From Mycolicibacterium tokaiense (GTDB taxonomy: Bacteria; Actinomycetota; Actinomycetes; Mycobacteriales; Mycobacteriaceae), in contig NZ_AP022600.1 in assembly GCF_010725885.1 (NCBI RefSeq), forward strand, positions 124,001 through 188,000: 64,000 nucleotides of DNA, given 5' to 3'. Both the position numbers and the translations under genes were made by a program. Positions 54,170 through 62,571 of the stretch are shown here, piece by piece. Positions within the stretch are counted from its first letter, which is position 1; each line of letters starts with the position of its first letter. Below the pieces are notes generated by a model, which saw nothing but the letters and a program-made list of their open reading frames with translations, was not told where the DNA came from and searched no databases.

Positions 54170-55567
54170 ATGTGGCGCCGCGTGCTGCTCGTGCTGCTGG
54201 CGTACTCCACCATCGTGGTGGTGGGCCTGGCGGTTCCGCTGGCTCTGACGGTGAGCCAGGAGCGGCTGCAGCGGTTCGGGGAGAGCCGGTTCGCGGCCGC
54301 GGCCTACTTCGCCGGTCTGGCCGCGCGCGACGCTGATCAGGGCGGCGCCAACCTGCAGGAGGCACTGACGCGCTACCACTGGCTCTACGGCGAGCCGGTG
54401 CTGGTGGTGGATCGCACCGGGCGTCCGCTGGCCTCGGCCGGCATGGCTCCCGGCTCCGACGACGTCGACCTCGCCGTTGCGCAGGCGCTGCGCAACCAGC
54501 GCAGCGCCCTGCCCGCCTCCCTGAGCCCGTGGTCGCACCCCGATGCGCTGATCGCGGTCCCGGTGGGCGCCGGCACGCAGGTGGACGGCGCGGTGGTGCT
54601 GCGGGCATCCACCGCGGCGGCAGCGGCCGACGTCGGGCGGGCGTGGGCGGTGATCGCCGCGGGTGCGGGCGGGTTGCTGCTGCTGGCCACGGTGATCGCG
54701 GTGGTGCTCTCGCGGTGGACGGTGCGACCGGTGACCGCGCTCTCGGAACGGGTGCACGCACTCGGCGACCAGGTACTCGAGCCCGCCCCGGCCGCGCACC
54801 CGGGCCCACCGGCGCAGTCCGCCGGCTACGCGGGCCCACCGGAGGTGCGTCAGCTCGCCCGCGTCTTCGACACGATGGCCGCCGATGTGGAGGCGGCGGC
54901 GGCCGCACAGCGGCGGATGGTCGCGGACTCGGCCCACGCACTCCGTAACCCGTTGGCGGCGTTGCGGATCCGACTGGACACCCTGGGCCTGGCGCTGTCG
55001 GGGAAATCCGCCGAGACGCACCACAAGGCGATGCAGGAGGTCGACAGGCTCAGCGGCGTGGTCGCCGACCTGCTGACCCTCGCTTCCGCCGAATCCGCGC
55101 CCACCGCCGACCAGGCCCCACCCCGCTGTGACGTCGTGACCGTGATGGCCGAACGCCACGATTCCTGGTCCGACGCCGTGGCGGCGGCCGCCATGACGAT
55201 GACCGTGACCACCCTGCACACAGCGCCGGCCGCCATCGACGCGGACGACCTGGGCACCATCGTCGACGTGCTGCTCAGCAATGCCACCGCCTACGCCGGA
55301 GCCGGAACCGAGATCGAACTCGGCTGCAGCGCAGACGGTTCGCGTGTGCACATCTGGGTCGCCGACACCGGGCGCGGGGTGGCCCCGACCGAACTGGAAC
55401 ACCTCGCGGACCGGTTCTACCGGGCCTCGGGCACCAGCGGCCCCGGCACCGGGCTGGGGCTGGCCATCGCCCGCGCGCTCACCGAGCGGGCCGGCGGCCG
55501 CCTCACCATCACCGCCGGCCGTCCCCGCGGACTACGGGTCGAGGCGGCGCTACCGCGTTCGTCCTAA
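54170..55567 (+). CDS. Membrane sensor histidine kinase (TctE-like)
   Basis: A 465-residue kinase. Transmembrane helix 1 (residues about 5-27) and helix 2 (about 160-183, AVIAAGAGGLLLLATVIAVVLS) enclose an extracytoplasmic sensor of roughly 130 residues. A HAMP-like linker follows, then the H-box with His256 (ADSAHALRNPLAAL), N-box (LLSNATAYAGAG), G1 (VADTGRGVAP) and G2 (GPGTGLGLAIA). The N-box has an Ala where Glu/His is common. With the regulator it forms a complete system whose neighbours (MHS transporter, TAXI binding protein) suggest it senses an organic acid. Confidence 0.92.
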   Translation: MWRRVLLVLLAYSTIVVVGLAVPLALTVSQERLQRFGESRFAAAAYFAGLAARDADQGGANLQEALTRYHWLYGEPVLVVDRTGRPLASAGMAPGSDDVDLAVAQALRNQRSALPASLSPWSHPDALIAVPVGAGTQVDGAVVLRASTAAAAADVGRAWAVIAAGAGGLLLLATVIAVVLSRWTVRPVTALSERVHALGDQVLEPAPAAHPGPPAQSAGYAGPPEVRQLARVFDTMAADVEAAAAAQRRMVADSAHALRNPLAALRIRLDTLGLALSGKSAETHHKAMQEVDRLSGVVADLLTLASAESAPTADQAPPRCDVVTVMAERHDSWSDAVAAAAMTMTVTTLHTAPAAIDADDLGTIVDVLLSNATAYAGAGTEIELGCSADGSRVHIWVADTGRGVAPTELEHLADRFYRASGTSGPGTGLGLAIARALTERAGGRLTITAGRPRGLRVEAALPRSS

Positions 55568-55606
55568 GGGACTGTAAGGAACACCGGCACCGGCTTCCGG
55601 TCGGCC

Positions 55607-55622
55607 TGTGACTGCGTTCACA
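55607..55622. promoter_or_regulatory. Consensus CRP (cAMP receptor protein) site
   Basis: TGTGA-N6-TCACA, extended by one more pair to CTGTGA-N6-TCACAG (55606-55623), is a perfect match to the CRP/GlxR consensus used by mycobacteria and corynebacteria. It lies 37 nt before the transporter ATG and 39 nt after the kinase stop, so catabolite-type control of the transporter is likely. Confidence 0.75.
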
Positions 55623-55659
55623 GTGGACGGCAGCAGTCGTAGTCAGCAGAGGAGCTGTT

Positions 55660-57015
55660 ATGAGTAACCCGGCCACCACCGCGGCAGGTCCGGAGACCCC
55701 GACGTCGTCAGCGGCGGCCACCCGCCGCGCCATTCTCAACACGTTGCGCGGCTCGTCCGGCAACCTCGTGGAGTGGTACGACGTCTACGTCTACACCGTG
55801 TTCGCAACGTATTTCGAGAACCAGTTCTTCGACTCCGCCGAGAAGAACTCCACGATCTACGTGTATGCGATCTTCGCCGTCACCTTCCTGATGCGCCCTG
55901 TGGGGTCGTGGTTCTTCGGCCGGTTCGCCGACCGCCGCGGCAGGCGCGCCGCGCTGACCTTCAGTGTGTCGTTGATGGCGGCGTGTTCGCTGGTCATCGC
56001 CTTGACACCAGGTCGGGAGAGCATCGGGGTGTGGGCCGCGGTGATCCTGGTCCTGTGCCGGTTGGTACAGGGGTTCGCCACCGGCGGCGAGTACGGCGCC
56101 TCGGCCACGTACATGTCCGAGGCCGCGACCCGGGAGCGGCGCGGGTTCTTCTCCTCCTTCCAGTACGTCACCCTGGTCGGCGGCCACGTCCTCGCCCAGC
56201 TGACCCTGCTGGTGATGCAGACCTTCCTGGACCGCGAGCAGATCGAGGAATTCGGTTGGCGCATCGCCTTTCTCATCGGCGGCGTGGCCGCGGTGGTGGT
56301 CTTCTGGCTGCGCCGCGCCATGGACGAATCGCTGACCGAGGAACAACTCGAGGCGGTGCGGCGTGGTGACGACCAGACATCGGGGTCGCTACGCACCCTG
56401 TTTGTCGAGCACTGGCGGGCGCTGCTGACCTGCTTCACCGTGACCATCGGTGGCACCATCGCGTTCTACACCTACAGCGTCAACGCCCCTGCCATCGTCA
56501 AGACCGCCTACGAGGACCAGGGCATGACCGCCACCTGGATCAATCTGATCGGCCTGACGTTCCTGATGGTCATCCAGCCGATCGGCGGCCTGATCAGCGA
56601 CAAGGTGGGCCGCAAGCCGGTGCTGATCTTCTTCGGCGTCAGCGCGGTGTTCTACACCTACGTGCTGATCACGTTCCTGCCGCAGACCACTTCCGTGGCA
56701 GCCTCGCTGACGCTGGTGTGCGTCGGCTACGTCATCCTGACCGGCTACACCTCGATCAACGCCATCGTCAAAGCCGAACTGTTCCCGGTCCGGGTGCGCG
56801 CACTCGGCGTGGGACTGGGCTACGCGCTGGCCAACTCCGCCTTCGGCGGCACCGCGCCGCTGATCTACCAGGCCGCCAAGGGCGGTGGCCACGTCCCGTG
56901 GTTCATCGCCTACGTGACCGTGGTGATCTTCATCTCGCTGATGGTCTACATCTTCGTGCTGCGCAACAAGTCCGAGACCGCGCTGGACCGAGAACAGGGC
57001 CGCGCTTTCGTCTGA
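55660..57015 (+). CDS. MFS metabolite:H+ symporter (MHS family)
   Basis: A 451-residue, 12-helix major-facilitator transporter. The start (GSSGNLVEWYDVYVYTVFATYF), the first loop GRFADRRGRRAAL and the RLVQGFATGGEYGASATYMSEAA segment are signatures of the MHS group (alpha-ketoglutarate, citrate, shikimate or proline/betaine permeases). The second signature loop is SDKVGRKPVL. The ligand is probably a carboxylate, given the TctDE-like system upstream and the TAXI protein downstream. GGAG precedes the ATG. Confidence 0.92.
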   Translation: MSNPATTAAGPETPTSSAAATRRAILNTLRGSSGNLVEWYDVYVYTVFATYFENQFFDSAEKNSTIYVYAIFAVTFLMRPVGSWFFGRFADRRGRRAALTFSVSLMAACSLVIALTPGRESIGVWAAVILVLCRLVQGFATGGEYGASATYMSEAATRERRGFFSSFQYVTLVGGHVLAQLTLLVMQTFLDREQIEEFGWRIAFLIGGVAAVVVFWLRRAMDESLTEEQLEAVRRGDDQTSGSLRTLFVEHWRALLTCFTVTIGGTIAFYTYSVNAPAIVKTAYEDQGMTATWINLIGLTFLMVIQPIGGLISDKVGRKPVLIFFGVSAVFYTYVLITFLPQTTSVAASLTLVCVGYVILTGYTSINAIVKAELFPVRVRALGVGLGYALANSAFGGTAPLIYQAAKGGGHVPWFIAYVTVVIFISLMVYIFVLRNKSETALDREQGRAFV

Positions 57016-57032
57016 CCGCCTAGATTACGAAT

Positions 57033-57956
57033 GTGTTCGACCGACGGACGGCCCTGCGCGGCGCGGGAATCCTGGGTGCGGCCCTGGCGCTTCCGGCCTG
57101 CCAGGGCCGTCCGGACGTCGAACTGCGCCTGGCGGCGGGCGAATCGGGTGGCTTCTTCTGGGAGTTCTCCGGCCTGCTGGCCGCCGCCGCGCAGCGGGCC
57201 GGCACGGACCGCATCACCCCGGTGCAGTCCAGCGGGTCGGCCGACAACCTCGAAGCCCTGCACGCCGGCCGCGCCGAACTGGCGTTGAGCCTGATCGACA
57301 CCGTGTACGAGAGTCCGTACCGCTCGGAGGTGACGGCCATCGGCTGCGTCTACGAGAACTACTTCCAGGTGGCGGTGCGCACCGACTCCGCAGTCGCCGC
57401 ACTGGCCGATCTGCGGGGCCGCAGCGTCAGCACCGGAGCCTCGGGATCCGGTGCCGCGGCGCTGTCGCAGCGGGTCCTGGCCGCGGCCGGACTGTCGGAG
57501 CCCGGGGCGGTACAGGCGGTCGCGCTGTCCATGCAGGACGCCGCCGGTGGGCTGGCCGATGGCACGATCGACGCCGCGATGTGGGCGGGCGGGCTGCCCA
57601 CCCCCGCCTTCGGCGCCGCCGGGACCGCCATCCGGCTGCTGGACCTCAGCGACGTGGTGGGGGTCTTGCGGCAGCGGTTCGGCACGGCCTACGAGGCGGT
57701 GCCGGTGCCCGCGGGGGTCTACGGCGACCACGGGGCCGTGACCACCGTGGGCGTGGCCAATGTGCTGCTCGCCCGCCGCGATGTGCCCGACGGGGCAGCC
57801 GCGGGTGTGGTGGATCTGCTGATCGACGATTCGACCCAGCTGGTTCCCGCGCAGGCAGTGGGCAGCCAGTTCCTGGACGTGCAGTCGCTGATCCTCACCG
57901 GTGACATCGCCCTGCACCCCGGCGCCGTCGAGGAATACCGCCGCCGGCACGGCTGA
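57033..57956 (+). CDS. TAXI family solute-binding lipoprotein
   Basis: A 307-residue precursor with a twin-arginine-like lipoprotein signal (FDRRTALRGAGILG; lipobox ALPAC, Cys23). The mature part is a TAXI (TRAP-associated extracytoplasmic immunogenic) binding protein: GESGGFFWEFSGLLAAAA, VQSSGSADNLEALHAGRAELALS and DLRGRSVSTGASGSG. TAXI proteins bind small carboxylates or glutamate, usually with a fused DctQM membrane protein, but none is present here. The GTG at 57033 lies 6 nt after a TAGATT hexamer (57021-57026), so it seems to have its own leaderless promoter. Confidence 0.87.
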   Translation: MFDRRTALRGAGILGAALALPACQGRPDVELRLAAGESGGFFWEFSGLLAAAAQRAGTDRITPVQSSGSADNLEALHAGRAELALSLIDTVYESPYRSEVTAIGCVYENYFQVAVRTDSAVAALADLRGRSVSTGASGSGAAALSQRVLAAAGLSEPGAVQAVALSMQDAAGGLADGTIDAAMWAGGLPTPAFGAAGTAIRLLDLSDVVGVLRQRFGTAYEAVPVPAGVYGDHGAVTTVGVANVLLARRDVPDGAAAGVVDLLIDDSTQLVPAQAVGSQFLDVQSLILTGDIALHPGAVEEYRRRHG

Positions 57957-58081
57957 GCGCCCTGACGTTCCTGGGGGCCGGCTGTGCCCCACCGGGGAGT
58001 CACCGCACAGACCGCTGTGGAAGGCAGACACCCGCGGCCCGGCCTCGTTACGGTGAGCACCGACACCGACGAAGGAAGCCG

Positions 58082-58384
58082 ATGCTCGACTACAAGAACC
58101 TGCTCTGCTCGGGGTTGGCGGTGCTGTCCGTCAGCGCCGCGCTGCTCGGTGGCAGTGCTGCCGTGGCCGGCGCGTCCAAGATCTCGGCCGACCCGTCCAC
58201 CGTGAGCACCGGCTCCGGGGTGGGCACCCAGGTACGCACCTCGGCGGTCCAGGGTGACGTCCGCGCCAGTGGCACCCAGGGCGACGTACGCGGTGGTATC
58301 AAGGCCGTGCCGGGCACCAAGGCGCATGCCATGCCCACACCCAACTCGTGCGACCCGGCCTACGAATACACCTGCGACGACTGA
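58082..58384 (+). CDS. Small secreted protein with QGDVR repeat
   Basis: A 100-residue precursor not recognised as a named family. A signal peptide of about 31 residues (LLCSGLAVLSVSAALLGGSAAVAGA) leads to a Ser/Gly/Thr-rich mature part with VQGDVRASG and TQGDVRGG in tandem. It ends in a two-cysteine tail (NSCDPAYEYTCDD) that could form a disulfide. GAAGGAAG precedes the ATG. It is convergent with the lytic transglycosylase gene, 4 nt apart. Confidence 0.75.
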   Translation: MLDYKNLLCSGLAVLSVSAALLGGSAAVAGASKISADPSTVSTGSGVGTQVRTSAVQGDVRASGTQGDVRGGIKAVPGTKAHAMPTPNSCDPAYEYTCDD

Positions 58385-58388
58385 GGTT

Positions 58389-59300
58389 TCACTGCGGGTT
58401 GTCCTTCAGGTACTGCTGCACGGGGATGGGGGCGTCGGCACGGTAGCCGACCGGCAGCAACACATCGCCTGCGGTGCTGTTGTAGTACACATCCCAGCGG
58501 TGGTAGGTCCGCAGGGCCGCCGGATCCGCAGCCATGACGGCGGCGTAGTCGGTGATGGCCCGCACGTACCGGGTGGAGTTGTTGTACCGGTACAGCGCCG
58601 CGTCCCGGTCGGTGGCGAAACCGTGTGCCGCCAGGAAGCGTCCCGCGGCCATGATGGCGTCGCGGGGTGAGCGGATGTCGCCGCCCTGGCCGTACTGGGC
58701 GAACGTCGAGGGCAGGAACTGCATGGGCCCCTGTGCTCCTGCGCTGCTGACACCGCGGATGCGTCCGAAAGCGGTCTCGACGAGATTGATGGCAGCCAGA
58801 TAGTTCCAGCCCACCCCGGTGGCAGCTTGGGCCGCCCGGTAACAACTCATCAGCAGTTCGAGCGTGGGCGGCTCGATGATGTGCCACGCCGGCAGGGTCG
58901 GCTTGCCGCCGCCCATCGCCGAGAGCTGCCGTCGCGCATCGATGTTGCGGTCGTAGACCTCCCGCAGATCGGGCGGCACCCGGGTACGGGTCACCGGATC
59001 CCACTCCGGATGCCGGGACAGCAGGCGGTAGGCCAGCTGCTGGCGTCGCGCCGCCTCCTGCCACTGCGGCGCCGAGGCCTGGTGGTGCAGTGTCCGCTCG
59101 TCGGCGACCAGGCCGGCGACCAGCTCCGCTGGGTCGGCCGGTAGGCGCGGCTGCGCCGCGACGGGCGGCATCGGCGGACGCAACTGCGCCGGGGCATCGA
59201 CCCTCGCAGGCGGGGCCGGGGGCTCCGAACAACCGGCCACGATCAGCACCGCTGCAGCGACTGCGGTGACCAGACGAGCCCGAGCATGCAGAACAACCAC
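58389..59300 (-). CDS. Lytic murein transglycosylase lipoprotein
   Basis: A 303-residue precursor with signal peptide and lipobox (IVAGCSEPP, Cys24), a proline-rich linker, then a MltB-like lysozyme-fold domain. The catalytic Glu is in INLVETAFGRIRGVSSAGAQGPMQF, and downstream segments GDIRSPRDAIMAAGRFLAAHG and YNNSTRYVRAI are typical. It should cleave the glycan strand of peptidoglycan to 1,6-anhydro ends. The GTG at 59300 is close to the only usable start; a longer frame to 59501 overlaps the divergent gene. Confidence 0.87.
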   Translation of the reverse strand: MVVLHARARLVTAVAAAVLIVAGCSEPPAPPARVDAPAQLRPPMPPVAAQPRLPADPAELVAGLVADERTLHHQASAPQWQEAARRQQLAYRLLSRHPEWDPVTRTRVPPDLREVYDRNIDARRQLSAMGGGKPTLPAWHIIEPPTLELLMSCYRAAQAATGVGWNYLAAINLVETAFGRIRGVSSAGAQGPMQFLPSTFAQYGQGGDIRSPRDAIMAAGRFLAAHGFATDRDAALYRYNNSTRYVRAITDYAAVMAADPAALRTYHRWDVYYNSTAGDVLLPVGYRADAPIPVQQYLKDNPQ

Positions 59301-59316
59301 GTACAGTAGCCAAATC

Positions 59317-60123
59317 GTGAATCGCAGCAGAGTCAACCGCCGCCCCCGCCTCCGCTGGTGGCCGACGGTGTGTGCACTGCTCATCGTCGGTGGCACCGCC
59401 CCGGCTGCTGCTGCCCCGCCTGCGATGATGTCGGATGCCAGCACGCAGACCCTGCAGGCCATGCTGGCTGCCACCCCCGGCCCCTCCGATGCGGAGACCA
59501 TCTCGGAGCAGTTCCTCGGAACCCCCTACGGGGCAGACACTCTCATCGGTTCGGCGCAGATTCCCGAGCAGTTGACCGCGGAACTGCAACGGGTGGACTG
59601 TTTCACCTACGCCGATTACGTCGAGGCCCTCAAACGGGCCGACACCCCCGAGCAGTTCGTCGACAGCCTGACCGCCGTGCGGTACACGGGCGGGGTGGTC
59701 AGCTTCGCCACCCGCAGGCACTTCTTCACCGACTGGTCAGCCACCTCCCCCACGCTGGCTCGCGACGTCACCGCGAGCCTCACCGACGCCGCCGTCGCCA
59801 CCCCGAAGAACCTCAACCAGACAGATTCCGGTGAGCAGTACCTGCCCGGGCTGCCGGTGGTGGCACGCACCGTGGCGTACGTGCCCAGCGCGGCGGTCGA
59901 CGACGACGTGGTGAGCAGGTTGCGCGCCGGCGACTATGTGGGTGCCTATGCCGAGGACGGTGGCCTGGACGTCACCCACGTCGGAATCTTCATCAGCACC
60001 CCCGCCGGCCCGGTGTTCCGCAACGCCTCGTCCCGGGACGCCGACAACGCCGTGGTGGACACCCCGTTCTTCGACTACGTGCAGTCGGTGCCCGGTCTGG
60101 TGGTACTGCGCCCGCTACGGTGA
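59317..60123 (+). CDS. Secreted DUF1460 peptidase/amidase-like protein
   Basis: A 268-residue precursor with a basic signal peptide (RRPRLRWWPTVCALLIVGGTAPAAAA). The DUF1460 domain is NlpC/P60-like: probable catalytic Cys in RVDCFTYADYVEAL and His in LDVTHVGIFI. Family members cut gamma-D-Glu-diamino acid or muramoyl-Ala bonds in peptidoglycan. Starting at GTG 59317, only 16 nt from the divergent transglycosylase start. TACAGT at 59302-59307 ends 9 nt before the GTG, so a leaderless or near-leaderless mRNA is likely. Confidence 0.85.
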   Translation: MNRSRVNRRPRLRWWPTVCALLIVGGTAPAAAAPPAMMSDASTQTLQAMLAATPGPSDAETISEQFLGTPYGADTLIGSAQIPEQLTAELQRVDCFTYADYVEALKRADTPEQFVDSLTAVRYTGGVVSFATRRHFFTDWSATSPTLARDVTASLTDAAVATPKNLNQTDSGEQYLPGLPVVARTVAYVPSAAVDDDVVSRLRAGDYVGAYAEDGGLDVTHVGIFISTPAGPVFRNASSRDADNAVVDTPFFDYVQSVPGLVVLRPLR

Positions 60124-60145
60124 CGGCAGGGCTACGGTTCGATAC

Positions 60146-61471
60146 ATGGCCGGAGTCGGGCGGCGTGAGTTCCTGCTGCGCGCCGGCCTGCTCGCCGTCG
60201 CGGCGCAGACTGCGGCGTGCTCCGGTGACGAACCGCCCGGCGCCGGTGAGCATGTCGTGGTCATCGGTGCCGGATTCGCCGGCCTGGCGGCTGCCCGCAC
60301 CCTGGCCGACGCCGGGGTGCGGGTCACCGTACTGGAGGCCCGTGATCGCATCGGCGGACGCACCTGGACCGATACGTCGCTGGGGGTACCGATCGACATC
60401 GGCGCCTCGTGGATCCATGGCACACAGGACAATCCGCTGACCGAACTGGCCGCCGCGGTGAACGCCGCGACGGTGGCCACCGACTTCGATGACGTCGTGG
60501 TCTACGACCGCGACGGCGAGGTGGGTGCGGATGCCCTCGACCGGGTGGCGGCCCAGTGGAGCACCGTGAGCGCGCAGCTGGCGGCCCGCACCGCCGATGC
60601 ACCGGATTCGGCCTCGGTGGCCGACGCCCTGTCCGGATTGGCCGATCTCACGGATCCGCTGATCGCCTGGACGGTGACGTCGGTGATCACCGGGGAGTAC
60701 GCCGCGGGCCCGGAACAGTTGTCGCTGCGGTGGTTCGGCAATGAGGGTGGGTTCGACGGGCCCGATGTGCTGTTCCCGCTCGGCTACACACAGCTCTCCT
60801 CCCACCTGGCTCGGGGTCTCGACATCCGGACCGACGCCGTGGTGTCCAGGATCGCCCACGGGTCGCAGGGAGTGACCGTCGAACACACGCACGGCACGGA
60901 GACCGCCGAGCGGGTGATTGTCACGGTGCCACTGGGCGTGCTGAAGGCCGAGAGCATCACCTTCGAACCGCCGTTGCCCGCGGACAAGCTGGCGGCCATC
61001 ACTCGGCTGGGATTCGGCCTGCTGAACAAGGTGGCGCTGCGCTTCGCCCAGCCGTTCTGGCCGCAATCCGTGCCGATGATCGGGCTGGTGGGCACCGACC
61101 AGCCGGTCTCGGACCTGGTGAACGGATTGCCGGTCACCGGTGAGCCGGTGCTGATCGGACTGCGCGCCGCGCAGGCGGCGTGGGAACGCGAGGAGCTGCC
61201 CGACGAGCAGGCGGTGGCGCAGGTGGTGGCGGCACTAGAGGCGCCGCAACCCACGGGTGCGCTGGTGACCCACTGGGGTACAGACGAATTTTCCTGCGGC
61301 TCCTACAGTTTCATCGCCGTCGGATCGAGCCCCGATGACATGGACACCCTGGGCGAGCCCGTCGGTGACCGCCTGCTGTTCGCCGGCGAGGCCACCCACC
61401 CGGAGTTCTTCGGCACCGTGCACGGCGCGTACCTCAGCGGGATCCGCGAGGCACGCCGGCTGCTCGACTAG
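60146..61471 (+). CDS. Secreted flavin monoamine oxidase family protein
   Basis: A 441-residue FAD-dependent amine oxidase. A Tat-type lipoprotein signal (GRREFLLRAGLLAVAAQTAAC, Cys25) precedes the Rossmann FAD motif VVVIGAGFAGLAAARTL and EARDRIGGRTWTD. The substrate domain carries DIGASWIHG, and the C-terminal FAD contacts are DRLLFAGEATHPEFFGTVHGAYLSG. Export already folded with FAD is consistent with Tat. TACGGT at 60133-60138 ends 7 nt before the ATG (leaderless). Its TAG stop lies in the duplicated target of the IS element that follows. Confidence 0.9.
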   Translation: MAGVGRREFLLRAGLLAVAAQTAACSGDEPPGAGEHVVVIGAGFAGLAAARTLADAGVRVTVLEARDRIGGRTWTDTSLGVPIDIGASWIHGTQDNPLTELAAAVNAATVATDFDDVVVYDRDGEVGADALDRVAAQWSTVSAQLAARTADAPDSASVADALSGLADLTDPLIAWTVTSVITGEYAAGPEQLSLRWFGNEGGFDGPDVLFPLGYTQLSSHLARGLDIRTDAVVSRIAHGSQGVTVEHTHGTETAERVIVTVPLGVLKAESITFEPPLPADKLAAITRLGFGLLNKVALRFAQPFWPQSVPMIGLVGTDQPVSDLVNGLPVTGEPVLIGLRAAQAAWEREELPDEQAVAQVVAALEAPQPTGALVTHWGTDEFSCGSYSFIAVGSSPDDMDTLGEPVGDRLLFAGEATHPEFFGTVHGAYLSGIREARRLLD

Positions 61472-61472
61472 G

Positions 61473-62563
61473 TGTACTGACCACGGACGTTGGTGACGGC
61501 GTGGTGAGGTGACAAGACGAGAGACCTCCGAGTGGAGTGCGAGCTGTCTAGGAACGCTCCCCGATCTCGGAGGTCTTCGTGGTTCACCGTAATGCCCCTT
61601 TGTCCGAAACCGGTCGTCTGCGGCTGGCTCGATGCGTTGTCGATGACGGGTGGTCGCGTCGCCGCGCGGCCGATCGCTTCCAGGTGTCGGTGACCACCGT
61701 GTGCCGGTGGGTGGATCGCTACCTCGAGCTGGGCGAGGCGGGGATGGCCGACCGCAGCTCACGACCGCATTACAGTCCGAACCGCACGCCGACGCGCATT
61801 GAGCGGCGCATCATCGGAGTGCGCGTCACCCGCCGCTGGGGACCGGCCCGGATCGCCTACCTGCTGCGGCTCAACGTCTCCACGGTGCACAACGTGCTGC
61901 GCCGCTACCGCATCGCCCGACTGCGGTGGCTCGACCGCGCGACCGGGCGCGTCGTACGGCGGATGGAGTCGGCGGCGTGCGGTGATCTGGTGCACGTCGA
62001 TGTCAAGAAGCTGGGCAAGATCCCCGCCGGCGGCGGTTGGCGCAAGCTCGGGCGCTCAGCGGGTAAGCGCAACTCCCAGGCGGACAAGACCGGAGCGACC
62101 AACAAGTCCCATCAGCCGGTGCGGGGATATCACTTCATCCACACCGCGATCGACGCCCATTCGCGGTTGGCGTACTCCGAGATGCTGCCCGACGAACGCA
62201 AGGACACCGCCGCCGAGTTCTGGCAACGAGCCAACGGCTGGTTCGTCGAACAGGGCATCGTTGTTCGCAAGGTGTTGACCGACAACGGGTCCTGCTACCG
62301 GTCGCATGCCTTCCGGGACGCGCTGGGCGACGGCATCGAGCATCGCCGCACGCGGCCGTATCGACCGCAGACCAACGGCAAAGTGGAGCGCTTCCACCGA
62401 ACCCTCGCCGATGAATGGGCCTACGCCCGGCTCTACACCAGCGACGACCAACGCTGCCAGGAATACCCCCGCTGGCTGCACACCTACAATCACCACCGCG
62501 GCCACACAGCACTCGGCGGTCAACCACCAGCCAGCCGTGTACCTAACCTCTCAGGTCAGTACA
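61473..62563 (+). mobile_element. IS481-family insertion sequence, 1,091 bp
   Basis: The ends are TGTACTGACC (61473-61482) and its exact complement GGTCAGTACA (62554-62563); the match continues imperfectly to 18 of about 25 positions. A 6-bp target duplication ACTAGG flanks it (61467-61472 and 62564-62569). That fits the NCTAGN target known for IS481. One intact transposase fills it. It sits between the convergent stops of the amine oxidase and DUF899 genes, breaking neither, which suggests a recent or neutral insertion. Confidence 0.93.
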
Positions 62564-62568
62564 ACTAG
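61579..62568 (+). CDS. IS481-family DDE transposase
   Basis: A 329-residue transposase from a GTG. The N-terminal helix-turn-helix (SRRRAADRFQVSVTTVCRWVDRY) is followed by the integrase-like core: first Asp in VHVDVKKLGKI, second in LTDNGSCYRS, Glu in RPQTNGKVERFHRTL. All catalytic residues are intact, so it may be active. The reading frame runs through the right inverted repeat and takes its TAG stop (62566-62568) from the target duplication outside the element. Confidence 0.95.
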   Translation: MVHRNAPLSETGRLRLARCVVDDGWSRRRAADRFQVSVTTVCRWVDRYLELGEAGMADRSSRPHYSPNRTPTRIERRIIGVRVTRRWGPARIAYLLRLNVSTVHNVLRRYRIARLRWLDRATGRVVRRMESAACGDLVHVDVKKLGKIPAGGGWRKLGRSAGKRNSQADKTGATNKSHQPVRGYHFIHTAIDAHSRLAYSEMLPDERKDTAAEFWQRANGWFVEQGIVVRKVLTDNGSCYRSHAFRDALGDGIEHRRTRPYRPQTNGKVERFHRTLADEWAYARLYTSDDQRCQEYPRWLHTYNHHRGHTALGGQPPASRVPNLSGQYN

Positions 62569-62571
62569 GGG

